DNA of 64,000 nt from Rhynchonema sp. JSB1_4 (Eukaryota; Nematoda; Chromadorea; Monhysterida; Xyalidae). The stretch lies in contig JASAMV010002329.1 of the NCBI GenBank assembly GCA_030248065.1, forward strand, positions 1 to 64,000, read 5' to 3'. Below the pieces are notes generated by a model. That model was not told where the DNA came from and ran no database searches. It was given only the letters and a program-made list of their open reading frames with translations. Positions within the stretch are counted from its first letter, which is position 1, and each line of letters opens with the position of its first letter. The translations under genes and the position numbers were made by a program. This document shows positions 1 to 10,694 of the stretch, piece after piece.

Positions 1-363
1 GTCGAACCTGATATGGAGGGGCTGATATGTACGTTAAGTAACACTGTATGTGCCATTGCCCACAGTTCAAAAATGTGCGCCACCAAATGGGCTGGTATCG
101 TGTTTTGTGCTGCATGTCTTATGCATGATGAAAGCCGCAGGCAACATAAAACATGTCGGGTTGCCAAGTTGCGCCTGTGAGACCAGACCACAGGAAGAAA
201 TCGATATCAACGTGCACTTGCATTGCTCTCTGGTTCAACGTTTCCGGTTACTGTGCATGCAAAGCGGAGCAAAAGAAAACCATGTTTCAATTGTTGAACT
301 GAACGGTTTGTACTCATACAACATCAAACGAACATGGCAATCAGTTATTGGTGGATAAGACAT

Positions 364-746
364 GCCGGAGTTTTCGATGTGCAAATCGCCGCGAGGGTTC
401 CGAATAGAGCCCCTAGGAGCCCTATGGGGTAAAAAGCTTTCCAAAGGTCGACCAAAAAGCACAGATCTGTTTTCAATTGAGAGGCAAAAACAGGCATTTT
501 CGCACGTTTTTCAGCATGAACATGTAAGATCGAATTACTGCATGGCTTTTAAATGCACATGAATGACGTTCAATAACGTTAGCGATGATTTCCAGAAACG
601 TCAGAAACCTACCCATAAAACATTTTCGAATGCAGAACCGTGGGCTCCATTTGGATAAAATGCTTGAAACGGAAAGGCGGCCGATTTTCCACCTTTTTCC
701 GTATAGAGCGCCGGGGCATTACACATTGAAAACTTCGGTGCAAGAA
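364..746. mobile_element. Degenerate hairpin element (family J) in left arm
   Basis: The two ends are imperfect inverted copies: GCCGGAGTTTTCGATGTG at the left, and the reverse complement of TTGAAAACTTCGGTGC at the right. Inside each end is a GC-rich block of the type 'GAGCCCC...GGGGC'. The mirror copy lies at about 8650-9028, and a more distant relative with the same kind of ends lies at about 44810-45195. No coding capacity is visible. It is probably a non-autonomous DNA element that was present before the arms duplicated. Confidence 0.45.
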
Positions 747-859
747 AGCAGTTTAAAAAAGTTGGCAAAAAAGCAACTTTTGGTCTGATGTTCTTTAATT
801 TTTACGCATATGTAAATGCAGCAAAGCCAAAAGAGAACATTTCGTTTTAAACATTCACA

Positions 860-2760
860 CACAGTCAGACAAGAATGTCCGGGACATGAAGCATCAGATG
901 GGTGACGCAATTGACGAGCAGTTCCATTGTCACGATGATCAATCCTCCGACACCAGACACACCCAACACCAGCACCGTCAACAGGATTAACACATCGCGC
1001 ATGCCAATGAGGCTGAACGGTGCACTTGAGCTGGGAACGAAGCAGTGATGAATTTGGCGCAATCGGGCACTGGAATTGAGAATGAGAGATGAGTGGTGCT
1101 CAGTTGAAACGTTATTCTGTTCAGTACAAGCACTCTTGCTTGCGTTTACCACTGACACACAAGCGTGACACGCACACCACACGATGCAAAAATCGATGAC
1201 CTTCGATGAAACATCACGTGGAAGCTGCTTTTACGCAGTCGAATCTCTTCATAGATCTTGTCAACAATCGATTTCGGTGTTTGTGGAGCGAACCAAAAGC
1301 CAATGGGAAAGGTTCCAAATTGTGGCATTTCAATTACACGATTGCCATCGCACTCGTATCGAATAGCCTTCACCATGGACATTCGCTGGATTTTAAAGCC
1401 GTTCGCAATGTCGGGAGGATTTTCGAACTTGCCGTGTATCACAGGTGGATTAGACTTCAATGCGTCCTGTAAAGTGGCTTTGTTGACAAACTTGGAAACA
1501 TAAGACGCTGGCCAACTTCAGCACCAGCAGCATTGTTCAGGTACCGGCGCTTCCAAAACAATGTTTTAGGGGTGGCCCTGACTTACTCGAAATTTTACAA
1601 AAGGCGTCGCATTGGACGTTTGTACGCTTTCGGTGAACGAACTTCTCCACGTCACCCATCTCGTGCTGCCAGTTTGCACGGCTTTGATCATCTCATCAAA
1701 GCCTGCCGAAATGGATACGTTTCATTTGGCAGCAGCAGTTGGGCCAGAAGAAGACCAGCGTATAGGTTGAGGAACAAAACCAAACGCTGAGCGCACAACT
1801 CTACGCGCGAACACATGCAATTTGGTCGATTCCTGCTGGAAAAAAGTTAGTGGGATGGTGGTCGGTGGAACATGAAAACCTTGATGAACATCGCTATGCA
1901 TATGTACCTTATTGATCACCACCATGTTTCGAACGCATTTATTGGCCTTGTGCAGGATAGAGAACGACAGCAATGCCAAGCCAGACCAAGCAATCGAATT
2001 CATTTGTGTACGCTTTGTACGCATTCCAGTAATCAATCGTTGATATGTTTCGTGGGTAGATTGTATAAGTCTTCTACGAAGACAAGAATTCCTCGGCGAA
2101 CTGTAGGCCTCGTCTAAATATTAGATTCTTTTGAGAATCCTGCAAGTTAAGAGGCATTGTTACATGCTCCTCGAACTGTGATGTGAGGCGGTATCAACTT
2201 TGCTGGCAAGCGCCTTGGCATGCGTAGGGTTGGCGAACTAACTTCGACTACAGGAAGAACTTGATAATTACGACCTGCCCTAAAAATGCTCCCCTTCACC
2301 AAATGAACAACTTGTACGCTGGTCTAGTAATTAGTGCGCCAACCCTTTTTAAAAATACAGTTCTACCAAAATTTGTGTACGCAATGCCTGTGCCTCGCCA
2401 AACCCAAGGCGCTTGCCAGCAAAGTTGATACCGTCCGTAGTTCTTTAAGTTTTTCATAGTCTTGGGTGCCAAAACACGAATATAAACGAACATGGTGCCA
2501 GCAGTGGCGGAACCATCCAATGTTCCATTGCGAATCAATTCCACGGTGTCGTAGAATTGACGGTCATCTCTAAAATGCACCAATTCAAATGGTACGTCCA
2601 GGGCTTCAAAAGCAAGTACGACCATGATTCAGCAATATGCCCGGTTCTTGACAACGGCTGGTTTTGCGCAATCGGGATTTGAACGCGCATTCTTCACCCA
2701 GGTAAGATTCTTAACCGACTTCAGGGAGTAGTTGGCCTGAGAGTCTCATTATCATTGGCA
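860..2760 (-). pseudogene. Ionotropic-receptor-like pseudogene IR-a (left arm)
   Basis: Fragments run in gene order on the - strand: S1 ligand-domain piece (about 2760-2460), pre-TM1 and TM1 piece with the signature 'YWNAYKAYTNEFD' (about 2060-1930), M3-type membrane piece (about 1850-1690), S2 piece with 'RYECDGNRVIEMPQFGTF' (about 1466-1190), and last membrane helix 'LVLGVSGVGGLIIVTMELL' (about 1085-865). The same modules in the same order form the open copy at 15844-18009. Frameshifts break the S1, TM1 and M3 pieces, so this copy is probably dead. The family is divergent S1-TM-S2-TM receptors related to ionotropic glutamate receptors. The mirror copy is IR-a' at 6732-8525. Confidence 0.75.
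2187..2444. mobile_element. Hairpin MITE (family K) inside IR-a intron
   Basis: A 258-bp inverted repeat with ends GCGGTATCAACTTTGCTGGC and its complement, sitting between the first and second IR-a exons. The mirror copy is at about 6984-7218. The inner part also contains a 'gaacaacttgtacgctgg' motif that resembles the loop of the hairpin at 39978-40218. No coding capacity; most likely a non-autonomous DNA transposon. Confidence 0.55.
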
Positions 2761-3063
2761 ATTTTGGATCAATCAGGGAATAAAGAGGCAGTAATCTTTG
2801 AATTTTCTGTACAAGCTGAAATGTTTGTTTTGGGGAAATCCGATCACAGCCATATTTTTGGTCGTCATCGTTCATATGCATATTGTGCCGTACGTGGGAT
2901 ATTTGCTTTCTTTGTACAACAAGCAGACCATCTCTCCACTTGATATGCTTTTCTGCTTTTAGCTTTGACCAATAATGTAAACACACTCTTGCTTGGAACG
3001 TTAACACTCTCTTTAATTCATTCTTGATTTAACTGTCACTGAGGTGATTGTATATCGGTATGG

Positions 3064-3907
3064 CTCATCGCCTCGATAATTACACGCTGACGTTGGGGAT
3101 CAAATCAGTGCCCCAATGGATATCAAAATGTGCGTAAAAGCACAACTGCGCAAAACACGCGCTTGTCCCGAACTGGGTTTGCTGGCCGATGTCTGGACGT
3201 ACATGCTTGAGGCAATTGGATTGCCGTTCGTGATCGTCAAGCTCAGAGACAAGATGACGATGGGCGAATCGAGGAAATTCTTTGCAAGGAACGATCGATA
3301 CCGACATCACAGCTGCTGGCATGTGAGTGCCGTTTTACGTGTGGCAACGACTTCAAAACTTGCCATGGTCAGTCCGTTTCGGCTCGTGCTGGAATCGCGA
3401 TTGAGATGGTCTCCAGTTCACTGAGGGCCTGATGCCACCATCCAAGACTTTCGCTGTCTACACCAAAGTGCAGCCGCTCATGATTACTGGAGTGCGTACA
3501 AGGCGTACACGAATGAATTTGATGGTTTGGTTGGATGGCGATCGTCGTAGTTCTACTGTTGCACAAGGCCAATAAATGGATCGGACATTCGGTTGACGAA
3601 GTGAGTATAACGCAAGACTATGTAGATTCATGGATCTAATTTGGGCACAACCAATCATGAACGACGAGCCACAAAATTTGCCAGAAACCAGTTGAGCGCA
3701 TTTCGCAATTGTGGGGCAGTATGCCATTTGCCGACCCTTACTCATCAGGGACTGCGGTTGAACGTTTGCTCCCTCCGGTTGGGTGTGAACTCAGGAGGAG
3801 TGCACAGACCGTACCGCTGCGGGCTCGGACGAAGTGTGCACAGAACATAACGACTTTAGCTACTCAGGAACCCCTACCTTTCGACTGGACGTGTTCATGC
3901 GCAGTGT
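3064..3907 (+). pseudogene. Truncated ionotropic-receptor-like pseudogene IR-b (left arm)
   Basis: The + strand reads an S1 piece starting 'YTLTLGIKSVPQWISKCA' and, after a +1/-1 shift, 'ACPELGLLADVWTYMLEA'. It then has a donor-like GTGAGT at 3324, a TM1 piece 'YWSAYKAYTNEFDG' ending at a second GTGAGT near 3601, and the start of the M3 exon around 'TFRLDVFMR'. The copy stops at 3907, where unrelated T-rich sequence begins in mid-exon. Homology is to the open copy at 15844-18009. It is a pseudogene by both frameshift and truncation. The mirror copy IR-b' (5556-6410) extends about 90 bp further into the same exon before it too is cut. Confidence 0.75.
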
Positions 3908-5555
3908 TTTTTTTTTTTTTTTTATTTTGTTTTTAATTAGTTAAGAAAATAGTTAAAATTTTATGAAATGATTGATTGGGTGGGGATGTGAATGGGTGGA
4001 GAGTAGATGAGTTAATTAGTTATGTGAGAATTAATGTAGTGAATTTTGTTTTTTTATTTCTCTTTGTCCTTATTTGCTAATCGAATAATGGGAAAGGGAA
4101 AAGCTTTAAGGTTAAGATAGTTCTTGTTGGTTAAATGTGAAAGGGTTAGAATTGGATTCTGATTTTTTCCTCTAAATGGATGTTGATGATTTGGAGGGAA
4201 TTTTGTAAGAAAGAGTTTGATGTGATGGAAAAGAGTTAGTTTTTATATTTATGAAGTTATTGAATGTGAGTGTTTATAATGGGTGTTGATTTAGGGTATG
4301 TAAGATATATGGTGAGGGATTTCCTCATCTTGGTGATGTATGGTGTTGTTTGTTGTGATGCTCTTGATATTTTGTAGGTGATATTGTGGTTTGAAAATGA
4401 AAATTGTGTGAGTGCTTGTTTTGTTTTTTTATTTATTTGAGGGTATAATTATTATTTAATGTGATGTGTAAAATATTAAATAAAAGATTGGTAGTCATGG
4501 TAGTGGGTATGTAAATATGAAAATTCTATATATTATGGTATAGTTATAATAGTGAATGTATTTAGTGTGTCTATAGAATGTGTGGTGATAAGAGGCTCAT
4601 TAAATTATATCTATGTTTGTGCTAAAACCATTCCTTATATATTCCTATTGTTTTCCCAAAAAACCAACCCTAAAAGCATTTTTATTTTAATTTTTGAATT
4701 TTTTTTATTAAAAAAAAAGAAAATATGAGTTTAAAAAAAAAATTTTTTTTTTAAAAAAAAATTTTTTAATTGATGATTTTTTTTGAATGCTCTTGCATAT
4801 AGGGAAACACAAATCAATACCCATTCATCAGCATCAAAAAATGTTTCTTTAGTTTTCTTTGTGGAATAATATAAATTTTAAGTGAATAAAAAAAATTGGA
4901 ATCAAAGTTATTTTGATTGATTTAATGTTTTGTTTTTTATGACTCTTTTTTGCACCCTCCTTTTTTCATGCTTTATAAATAAACTACTCTTTACACTAAT
5001 TATAATTATGACAAAATTGTTTTTATTATGATGTTTTTTTGTTTTATTTGTTGCTCCTTTTTGCCCCACATTATAAGTTCACTTATTATGATATAGATAA
5101 TATAGATTTTGATGATTTATAGGTAAGTGGTGTAGAATTTGTGTTATTTGAGATATTTTAGGATGGATTAAATAATAAAGTTATAGGTAAATAAAAATGA
5201 GAAAAAAGGGGGTGGGAATTTTGGATTTGTTAAGAATGATAGTTGAGATATGGGATAAAGATGGATGGGGGTGAAATGGAATTTTTGGTAGAGTATGGTA
5301 TGGTTATAGTAAATAGATTATAAAAGTGGATTAATGAAGTTGGAAATATAAGATAATGTGTTTTATATAAAGTGTTTTGTGTGAAATTTGTATATATATG
5401 TGGGGGGGATGTTGATATTTGGTTTGTTTTATTGTGTCCTATTGTATTATGGGGGTTTGTTTGTTTTGGTGGTTATTGGATTGTGGTTGGGTTTTGGGTG
5501 GAAGGAATTATGTAATTTTTGGATTGTTGTTGGATTGTTGTATTTTTTGGATAGC
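3908..5555. other. Strand-biased, cytosine-poor spacer at palindrome centre
   Basis: No gene is recognised here. The + strand has almost no C in its outer parts: 5083-5437 has none in 355 bases, and 3961-4020 and 4201-4320 also have none. The middle (about 4610-5080) does contain C but little G. CpG is nearly absent, unlike the rest of the window. Long A and T runs lie near 4680-4770, close to the axis of the inverted repeat. A 61-codon hydrophobic frame (5388-5570) is likely a by-product of T/G richness. It could be foreign or organellar-derived DNA, a deaminated loop, or poor assembly. Confidence 0.8.
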
Positions 5556-6410
5556 TCATCAAAATGTTGAACGGGATTTTACTTGGGAACAGCAGTTCGG
5601 CAACAGCAGACCAGCGTAAAGGTTCAAGAGCACGCCAAAAACGAAACGCACAACACCCGCATGAACACGTCAGTCGAAAGGTAGGCCTGTTCCTGATTCG
5701 TTGTTCTTGCACATTTCGTCCGCCCCACGGTAGGTCGTGCCCCCTCCTGGGGCTCACCCCCCGGAGGGAGCGACGTCTCAACCGCAGTCCTGACTAGAAG
5801 GTCGGAAATGGGCATACTCCTCGCGAGTGCGGAGCGCGCCAACTCCTTTCTGGCTCTGGGCTCGTCGTCCATGGTGGTTGGTGCCCAAATTGATCCATGA
5901 ATCTACATAATCTTGCGTTATACTCACTTCACTGAATGTCGCATTTATTGGCCTTGTGACGTAGAACACGACACCGCCTCCAACCAAACCGTGATCATTT
6001 GTGTACGCCTACGCACTCCAGTAATTAGGGGGAGCGGCTGATTTGGGTGTAGACGGCGAAGTACTTGGGATGGTGGCCAGCGCTCGTGAACTGGAGACCC
6101 ATCTTAATCGCGATTCAGCACGAGCGAAACGGACTGACATGGCAGTTTTAAGTCGTTCCCCGCCGTAAACGGCACTCACATGCCGGCAGCTTGTGTCGGT
6201 ATCTTTCGTGCAAAATTTCCTCGAATTCGCCCTGTCTCTTGTCTCTGAGCTTGACGACACGATGCAATCCAATTGCCTCAAGCATGTACGTCGAGACATC
6301 GGCGGCAAACCCAGTTCGGACAGGTGTTTTGCGCAGTTGTGCTTTCAGCGCGCATTTTGATATCCATTGGGGGCCTGATTTGATCCCCGATTAAAGCGTG
6401 AATTATTGAG
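5556..6410 (-). pseudogene. Truncated ionotropic-receptor-like pseudogene IR-b' (right arm)
   Basis: Mirror of IR-b. On the - strand it keeps an S1 piece with 'RTCLRQLDCI' in a shifted frame (about 6400-6180), a TM1 piece ending at GTGAGT (about 5927), and the start of the M3 exon up to 'PFN-FDEL'. It is cut at about 5556 by the cytosine-poor spacer. Several frameshifts and stops make it non-functional. Confidence 0.7.
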
Positions 6411-6731
6411 GCGTGGCCCTACCGATCGTACATCACCGTCCCAGTGACAGTTAAATCGAGAATATAGAGAGCCTCTAACGTTCCAAGCAAGAGTGTGTTT
6501 ACATTATTGGTCAAAGCTGAAAAGCAGAAAAGCATATCAGTGGGAGAGATGGTTGCTTGGTGTGTCCACAACGAAAGAATATTCCACGTACGGCACAATA
6601 TGCATATGAACATACGACCAAAAATATGGCTGTGATGGTTTTCCCAAAACAAATTTAGGCTTGCAGAGGTTCGAAGATTACTGCCTCTTCATTGCTGCAT
6701 TGATCAAAATTCCAATGATAATGAGATCTCA

Positions 6732-8525
6732 GGCCGATACTCCCCTGAAGTTGGGATTCAATAATTCCTCCCTGGGATGAATGCGGTCGATCCCGATTCC
6801 ACCAGCCGTTTCGAGAACCGGGTATCGCTGTTGGTCGTACTTGCTTGAAGCCCCTACGTACCTTGAATTGGTCATTTGGGAGATCGAGTATACGACACGT
6901 GGAATTGATTCGCGATGGAACATTGATGTCCGCCTCTTCACATGTTCGTTTTATTCGTGTTTGGCACCGAAGTGAGAACTAAAGAACTATGGACGGTATC
7001 AACTTTGCTGCAAGCGCCTTGGTTGGCGAGGGCACAGGCATTGCGTAAATTTTGAATTGATTTTTAAAAGGGTTGGGCACATTGAGCCAGCGTACAGTTG
7101 TTCATTTGGTGAAGGGGAGTTTTTTAGGCAGGTCGTGAGTTTCGAGTTCTTCCCCTGTAGTCGAAGTTAGTTCGCCAACCCTACGCATGCAAGGCGCTTG
7201 CAGCAAGTGGTACCGCCTCCATCACAGTTCGAGGAGCATGTACACGATGCCTCTTAACTTGCAGGATTCTCGAAAGAATCTAATATCAGACGAGCCTACA
7301 GTTCGCCGAGGATTCTTGTCTTTACAGATTACTCATCTACCCACGAAACATATCATCGATTGATTACTGGAATGCGTACAAAGCGTACACAAATGGAATT
7401 CGATTGCTTGGTCTGGCTTGCCATTCTTCGTTCTCATCCTGCACAAGGCCAATAAATGCGTTCGAACGATGGTGAGTGATTCAATAAGGTACATATGAGC
7501 GATGTTCATCAAGGTTTTCATGTTCCCCGACGATCTCCACTTTTTTCAGCAGGAATCGACCAAATTGCATGTGTTCGCGCGTAGAGTTGTGCGCTCAGCG
7601 TTTGGTTTGTTCCTCAACCTATACGCTGGTCTTCTTCTGGCCCAACTGCTGCTGCCAGATGAAACGTACCCATTCAACAACTTTGATGAGATGATCAAAG
7701 CCGTGCAACTGGCAGCACGAGATGGGTGACGTGGAGAAGTTCGTTCACCGAAAGCGTACAAACGTCCAATGCGACGCCTTTTGTAAAATTTCGAGTAAGT
7801 CAGGGCCACCCCTAAAACATTTTTTTGGTAGCGCTGGTACCTGAACAATGCTGCTGGTGCTGAAGCTGGCCAGCGTCTGATGTTTCCAAGTGGTCAACAA
7901 AGCCCACTTTACAGGACGCATTGAAGTCTAATCCACCTGTGATACACGGCAAGTTCGAAAATCCTCCCAACATTGCGAACGGCTTTAAAATCCAGCGAAT
8001 GTCCACGGTGAAGGCTATTCGATACGAGTGCGAAGGCAATCGTGTGATTGAAATGCCACAATTTGGAACCCTTCCCATTGGCTTTTGGTTCGCTCCACAA
8101 ACACCGAAATGGATTGTTGCCAAGATCTATGAAGAGATTCGACTGCGTAAAAGCAGCTTCCACGTGATGTTTCATCGAAGGTCATAGATTTTTGCATCGT
8201 GTTGAGTGCGTGTCACGCCTGTGTGTCAGTGGTAAACGCAAGCAAGAGTGCTTGTACTGAACACTAAAAGAATCCAACGTTTCAACTGAGCACCACTCAT
8301 CTCTCATTCTCAATTCCAGTGCCCGATTGCGCCAAATTCATCACTGCTTCGTTCGCAGCCCAAGTGCACCGTTCAGCCGCATTGGCATGCGCGATGTATT
8401 AGTCCTGTTGACGGTGCTGGTGTTGGGTGTGTCTGCTGTCGGGGGGTTGATCGTCGTGACAATGGAACTGCTCGTCAATTGCGTCACCCATCTGATGTTT
8501 CATGTTCCGGACATTCTTGTCTGAC
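6732..8525 (+). pseudogene. Ionotropic-receptor-like pseudogene IR-a' (right arm)
   Basis: Mirror of IR-a on +. The best preserved parts are the M3 exon (about 7548-7790, 'VVRSAFGLFLNLYAGLLLA', with a one-base shift just after 'AARDG'), the S2 exon (7912-8187, 'YECEGNRVIEMPQFGTLP') and the last-helix exon (8327-8524, 'LVLLTVLVLGVSAVGGLIV'). The S1 part is badly damaged by small deletions. It shares exon order with the open copy at 15844-18009. The later exons are more open than those of IR-a, so this arm may have decayed later in that part, but no complete frame survives. Confidence 0.75.
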
Positions 8526-8649
8526 TGTGTGTGAATGTTTGAAACGCAATATTCTCTTTTGGCTTTGCTGCATTTACATATGCGTAAAAATTAAAGAACA
8601 TCAGACCAAAAGTTGCTTTTTTGCCAATTTTTTTAAACTGCTACCGAAG

Positions 8650-9028
8650 TTTTCAATATGTAATGCCCCGGCGCTCTATTCGGAAAAAGGTGGAAAATCG
8701 GCCGTCTTTCTGTTTCAAGCATTTTATCCAAATGGAGCTCACGGATCTGCATTCGGAAATGTTTGGGTAGGTTTCTGACGTTTCTGGAAATTATCGCTAA
8801 CGCTATTGAATGTCATTCATGTGCATTTAAAAGCTATGCAGTGATTCGATCTTGCATATTCATGCTGAAAAACGTGCGAAAATGACCTGTTTTTGCCTCT
8901 CAATTGAAAACAGACCTGTGCTTTTTTGGTCGACTTTTGGAAAAAACTTTTTACCCCAAATAGGGCCCCCAGGGGCTCTATTCGGATCCCTCGGGCGACT
9001 GCACAAACTGCGAAAACTCCGGCATGTC
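8650..9028. mobile_element. Degenerate hairpin element (family J), right-arm copy
   Basis: Mirror of 364-746, with the GC-rich 'GGGCCCCCAGGGGCTC' block near 8962 and ends resembling CCGGAGTTTTCGCAG. It adds nothing coding. Confidence 0.4.
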
Positions 9029-9393
9029 TAATCCACCAATAACTGATTGCCATGTTCGTTTGATGTTGTGTGAGTACAAACAGCATTACACAGTTCAACA
9101 ATTGAAACATGGTTTTCTTTTGCTCTGCTTTGCATGCACAGTAACCGGAAAGGTTGAACCAGAGAGCAATGCAAGTGCTCGTTGATATCGATTTCTTCCT
9201 GTGGTCTGGTCTCACAGGCGCAACTTGGCAACCCAACATGTTTTATGTTGCCTTGCGGCTTTCATCATGCATAAGACATGCAGCACAAAACACGCTACCA
9301 GCCCATTTGGTGGCGCACATTTTTTAAACTGTGGGCAATGGCACATACAGAGTTACTTAACGTACATATCAGCCCCTCCATATCAGGTTCGAC

Positions 9394-10686
9394 ATAGCCC
9401 TTTTTGGTGGCCCAGTCTCGTGGGAATCAAGCGAAATAACATGATATTGATCTGCGTTCGTTGTCGCTGAATAAAATACCTCATGCTTTAAGGGCGCTGT
9501 TCTTCTCACTCGAATACTGAATGTAGCTATTTTATGACAATGTCCTGCTGCAAACAACTTTTTACACGTTCACCTGCAATGTTTGGTTATAAAAACTAAA
9601 GTTTAGCCAAACAACTGCAATGTTACATAATGTTCTTTGAACTGGTCACCCCATTCTTTGCTTTCCCCCCATGTCCGATGGTTCAGACCCATGGCCGTTT
9701 GAACCAGGCTGATGTCGCAATGTCTGGATGGTTCCCAGAGATTGTTTATTCGTGCCGGTCTCAAAGTCTAGAATTGCACGTATGTACGCATGCCAAGTCT
9801 TGTCCAGTACACCGTACATAGCCATTTTATGCGCGTTATGTACGTCGACTTATCGACTGGAAAGGTTGAGAGCGAGAAACAAAAACAAAATCCCGCTAAT
9901 GCAGCACCTGTCACTGTGCAGTACCCACACACGTCCCCTAAGCTTCATTCGTGGCGCTGGCAGGATAGGATTAGGCAAGTGCAGATACATTCCCAGCAAA
10001 GGTAAAATACTGATGCGAGTATGCGTGCTTTTGCATTTGCATGTGTAACTCTGCTTCTGAACGACTTATTGCGACTAAAGTGTCAACATATGCGAGCTTG
10101 GGCGTACTATTCGTCCCCAACCAGCTTGTGTAACGGAACAGACAGAAAAGGTAAGAATAATTCAAAAACTAACCCGTGGGCTCTCTAGCGTTTACTGCTT
10201 ATCCTGAGCTTTGAAAGCCCGTTTCATTTCATCCCGATAGACTGAGCTCAGTTTGGCTAAAAACTATTCTGTGCGGATATTACTGCAGAATCGCATATCG
10301 CACATGTGCTTTGAACGGTGTATAGGATGGGGCATACCTTTCTTTTATGATTATGTGCATCCGTCACTAACTCTCGCATAGGGCATGTATTTGACCATGT
10401 TGAGTTTCCAAAATTAGCAGTTGCAAAAGTGCCGTGGCATCTTGAAGTTGAAGGAAAAGTCCAACTGCCATGTACAGTTTAGCTGCCCAAAGCGGACAAT
10501 TTGAAAGTGCGGGAGAGATTTCCTGTTGATACTCATAATTTAGCAGTTGTAAAATCTATACGCTATGACTGAATGTGGTTTCAATAGCATTGTGTCATTT
10601 CATTACACATAGCACTCTTTGTTGTTCAACTTTGGTCATTTAAGCCAAACCACTGTAAACTTACATATGTGATACGTTTTCTCCCG
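9394..10686. other. No gene or repeat recognised
   Basis: About 1.3 kb between the inverted duplication and the foldback element. No reading frame resembles a known family, and I see no inverted or tandem repeat in it. Confidence 0.6.
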
Positions 10687-10694
10687 CGCCTACG

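Larger units (their letters stand above)
1..3907. repeat. Left arm of a large diverged inverted duplication
   Basis: The first 33 bases are the reverse complement of the bases ending at 9393, and matching blocks continue inward, for example 3601-3618 against 5911-5927. The arm holds the tail-to-head remains of two ionotropic-receptor genes, IR-a on - and IR-b on +. It ends abruptly at 3907 inside an IR-b exon, where a run of about 20 T begins. The arms differ by many substitutions and small indels, so they are not simply one read copied twice. The left arm may extend beyond the window start. Confidence 0.9.
5556..9393. repeat. Right arm of the large inverted duplication
   Basis: This is the reverse-complement partner of 1-3907. 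It begins in the M3 exon of IR-b' and ends with the complement of the first bases of the window. Compared with the left arm it carries many extra small deletions (for instance in the S1 piece near 6830-6960), so the two arms have decayed independently. Confidence 0.9.

Noticed and set aside
5388..5570. Hydrophobic frame in the cytosine-poor spacer as a mitochondrial protein fragment
   Set aside because: T/G-rich DNA always yields Leu/Val/Phe/Gly-rich peptides, and no conserved mitochondrial motif is seen; kept only as one explanation in the findings.
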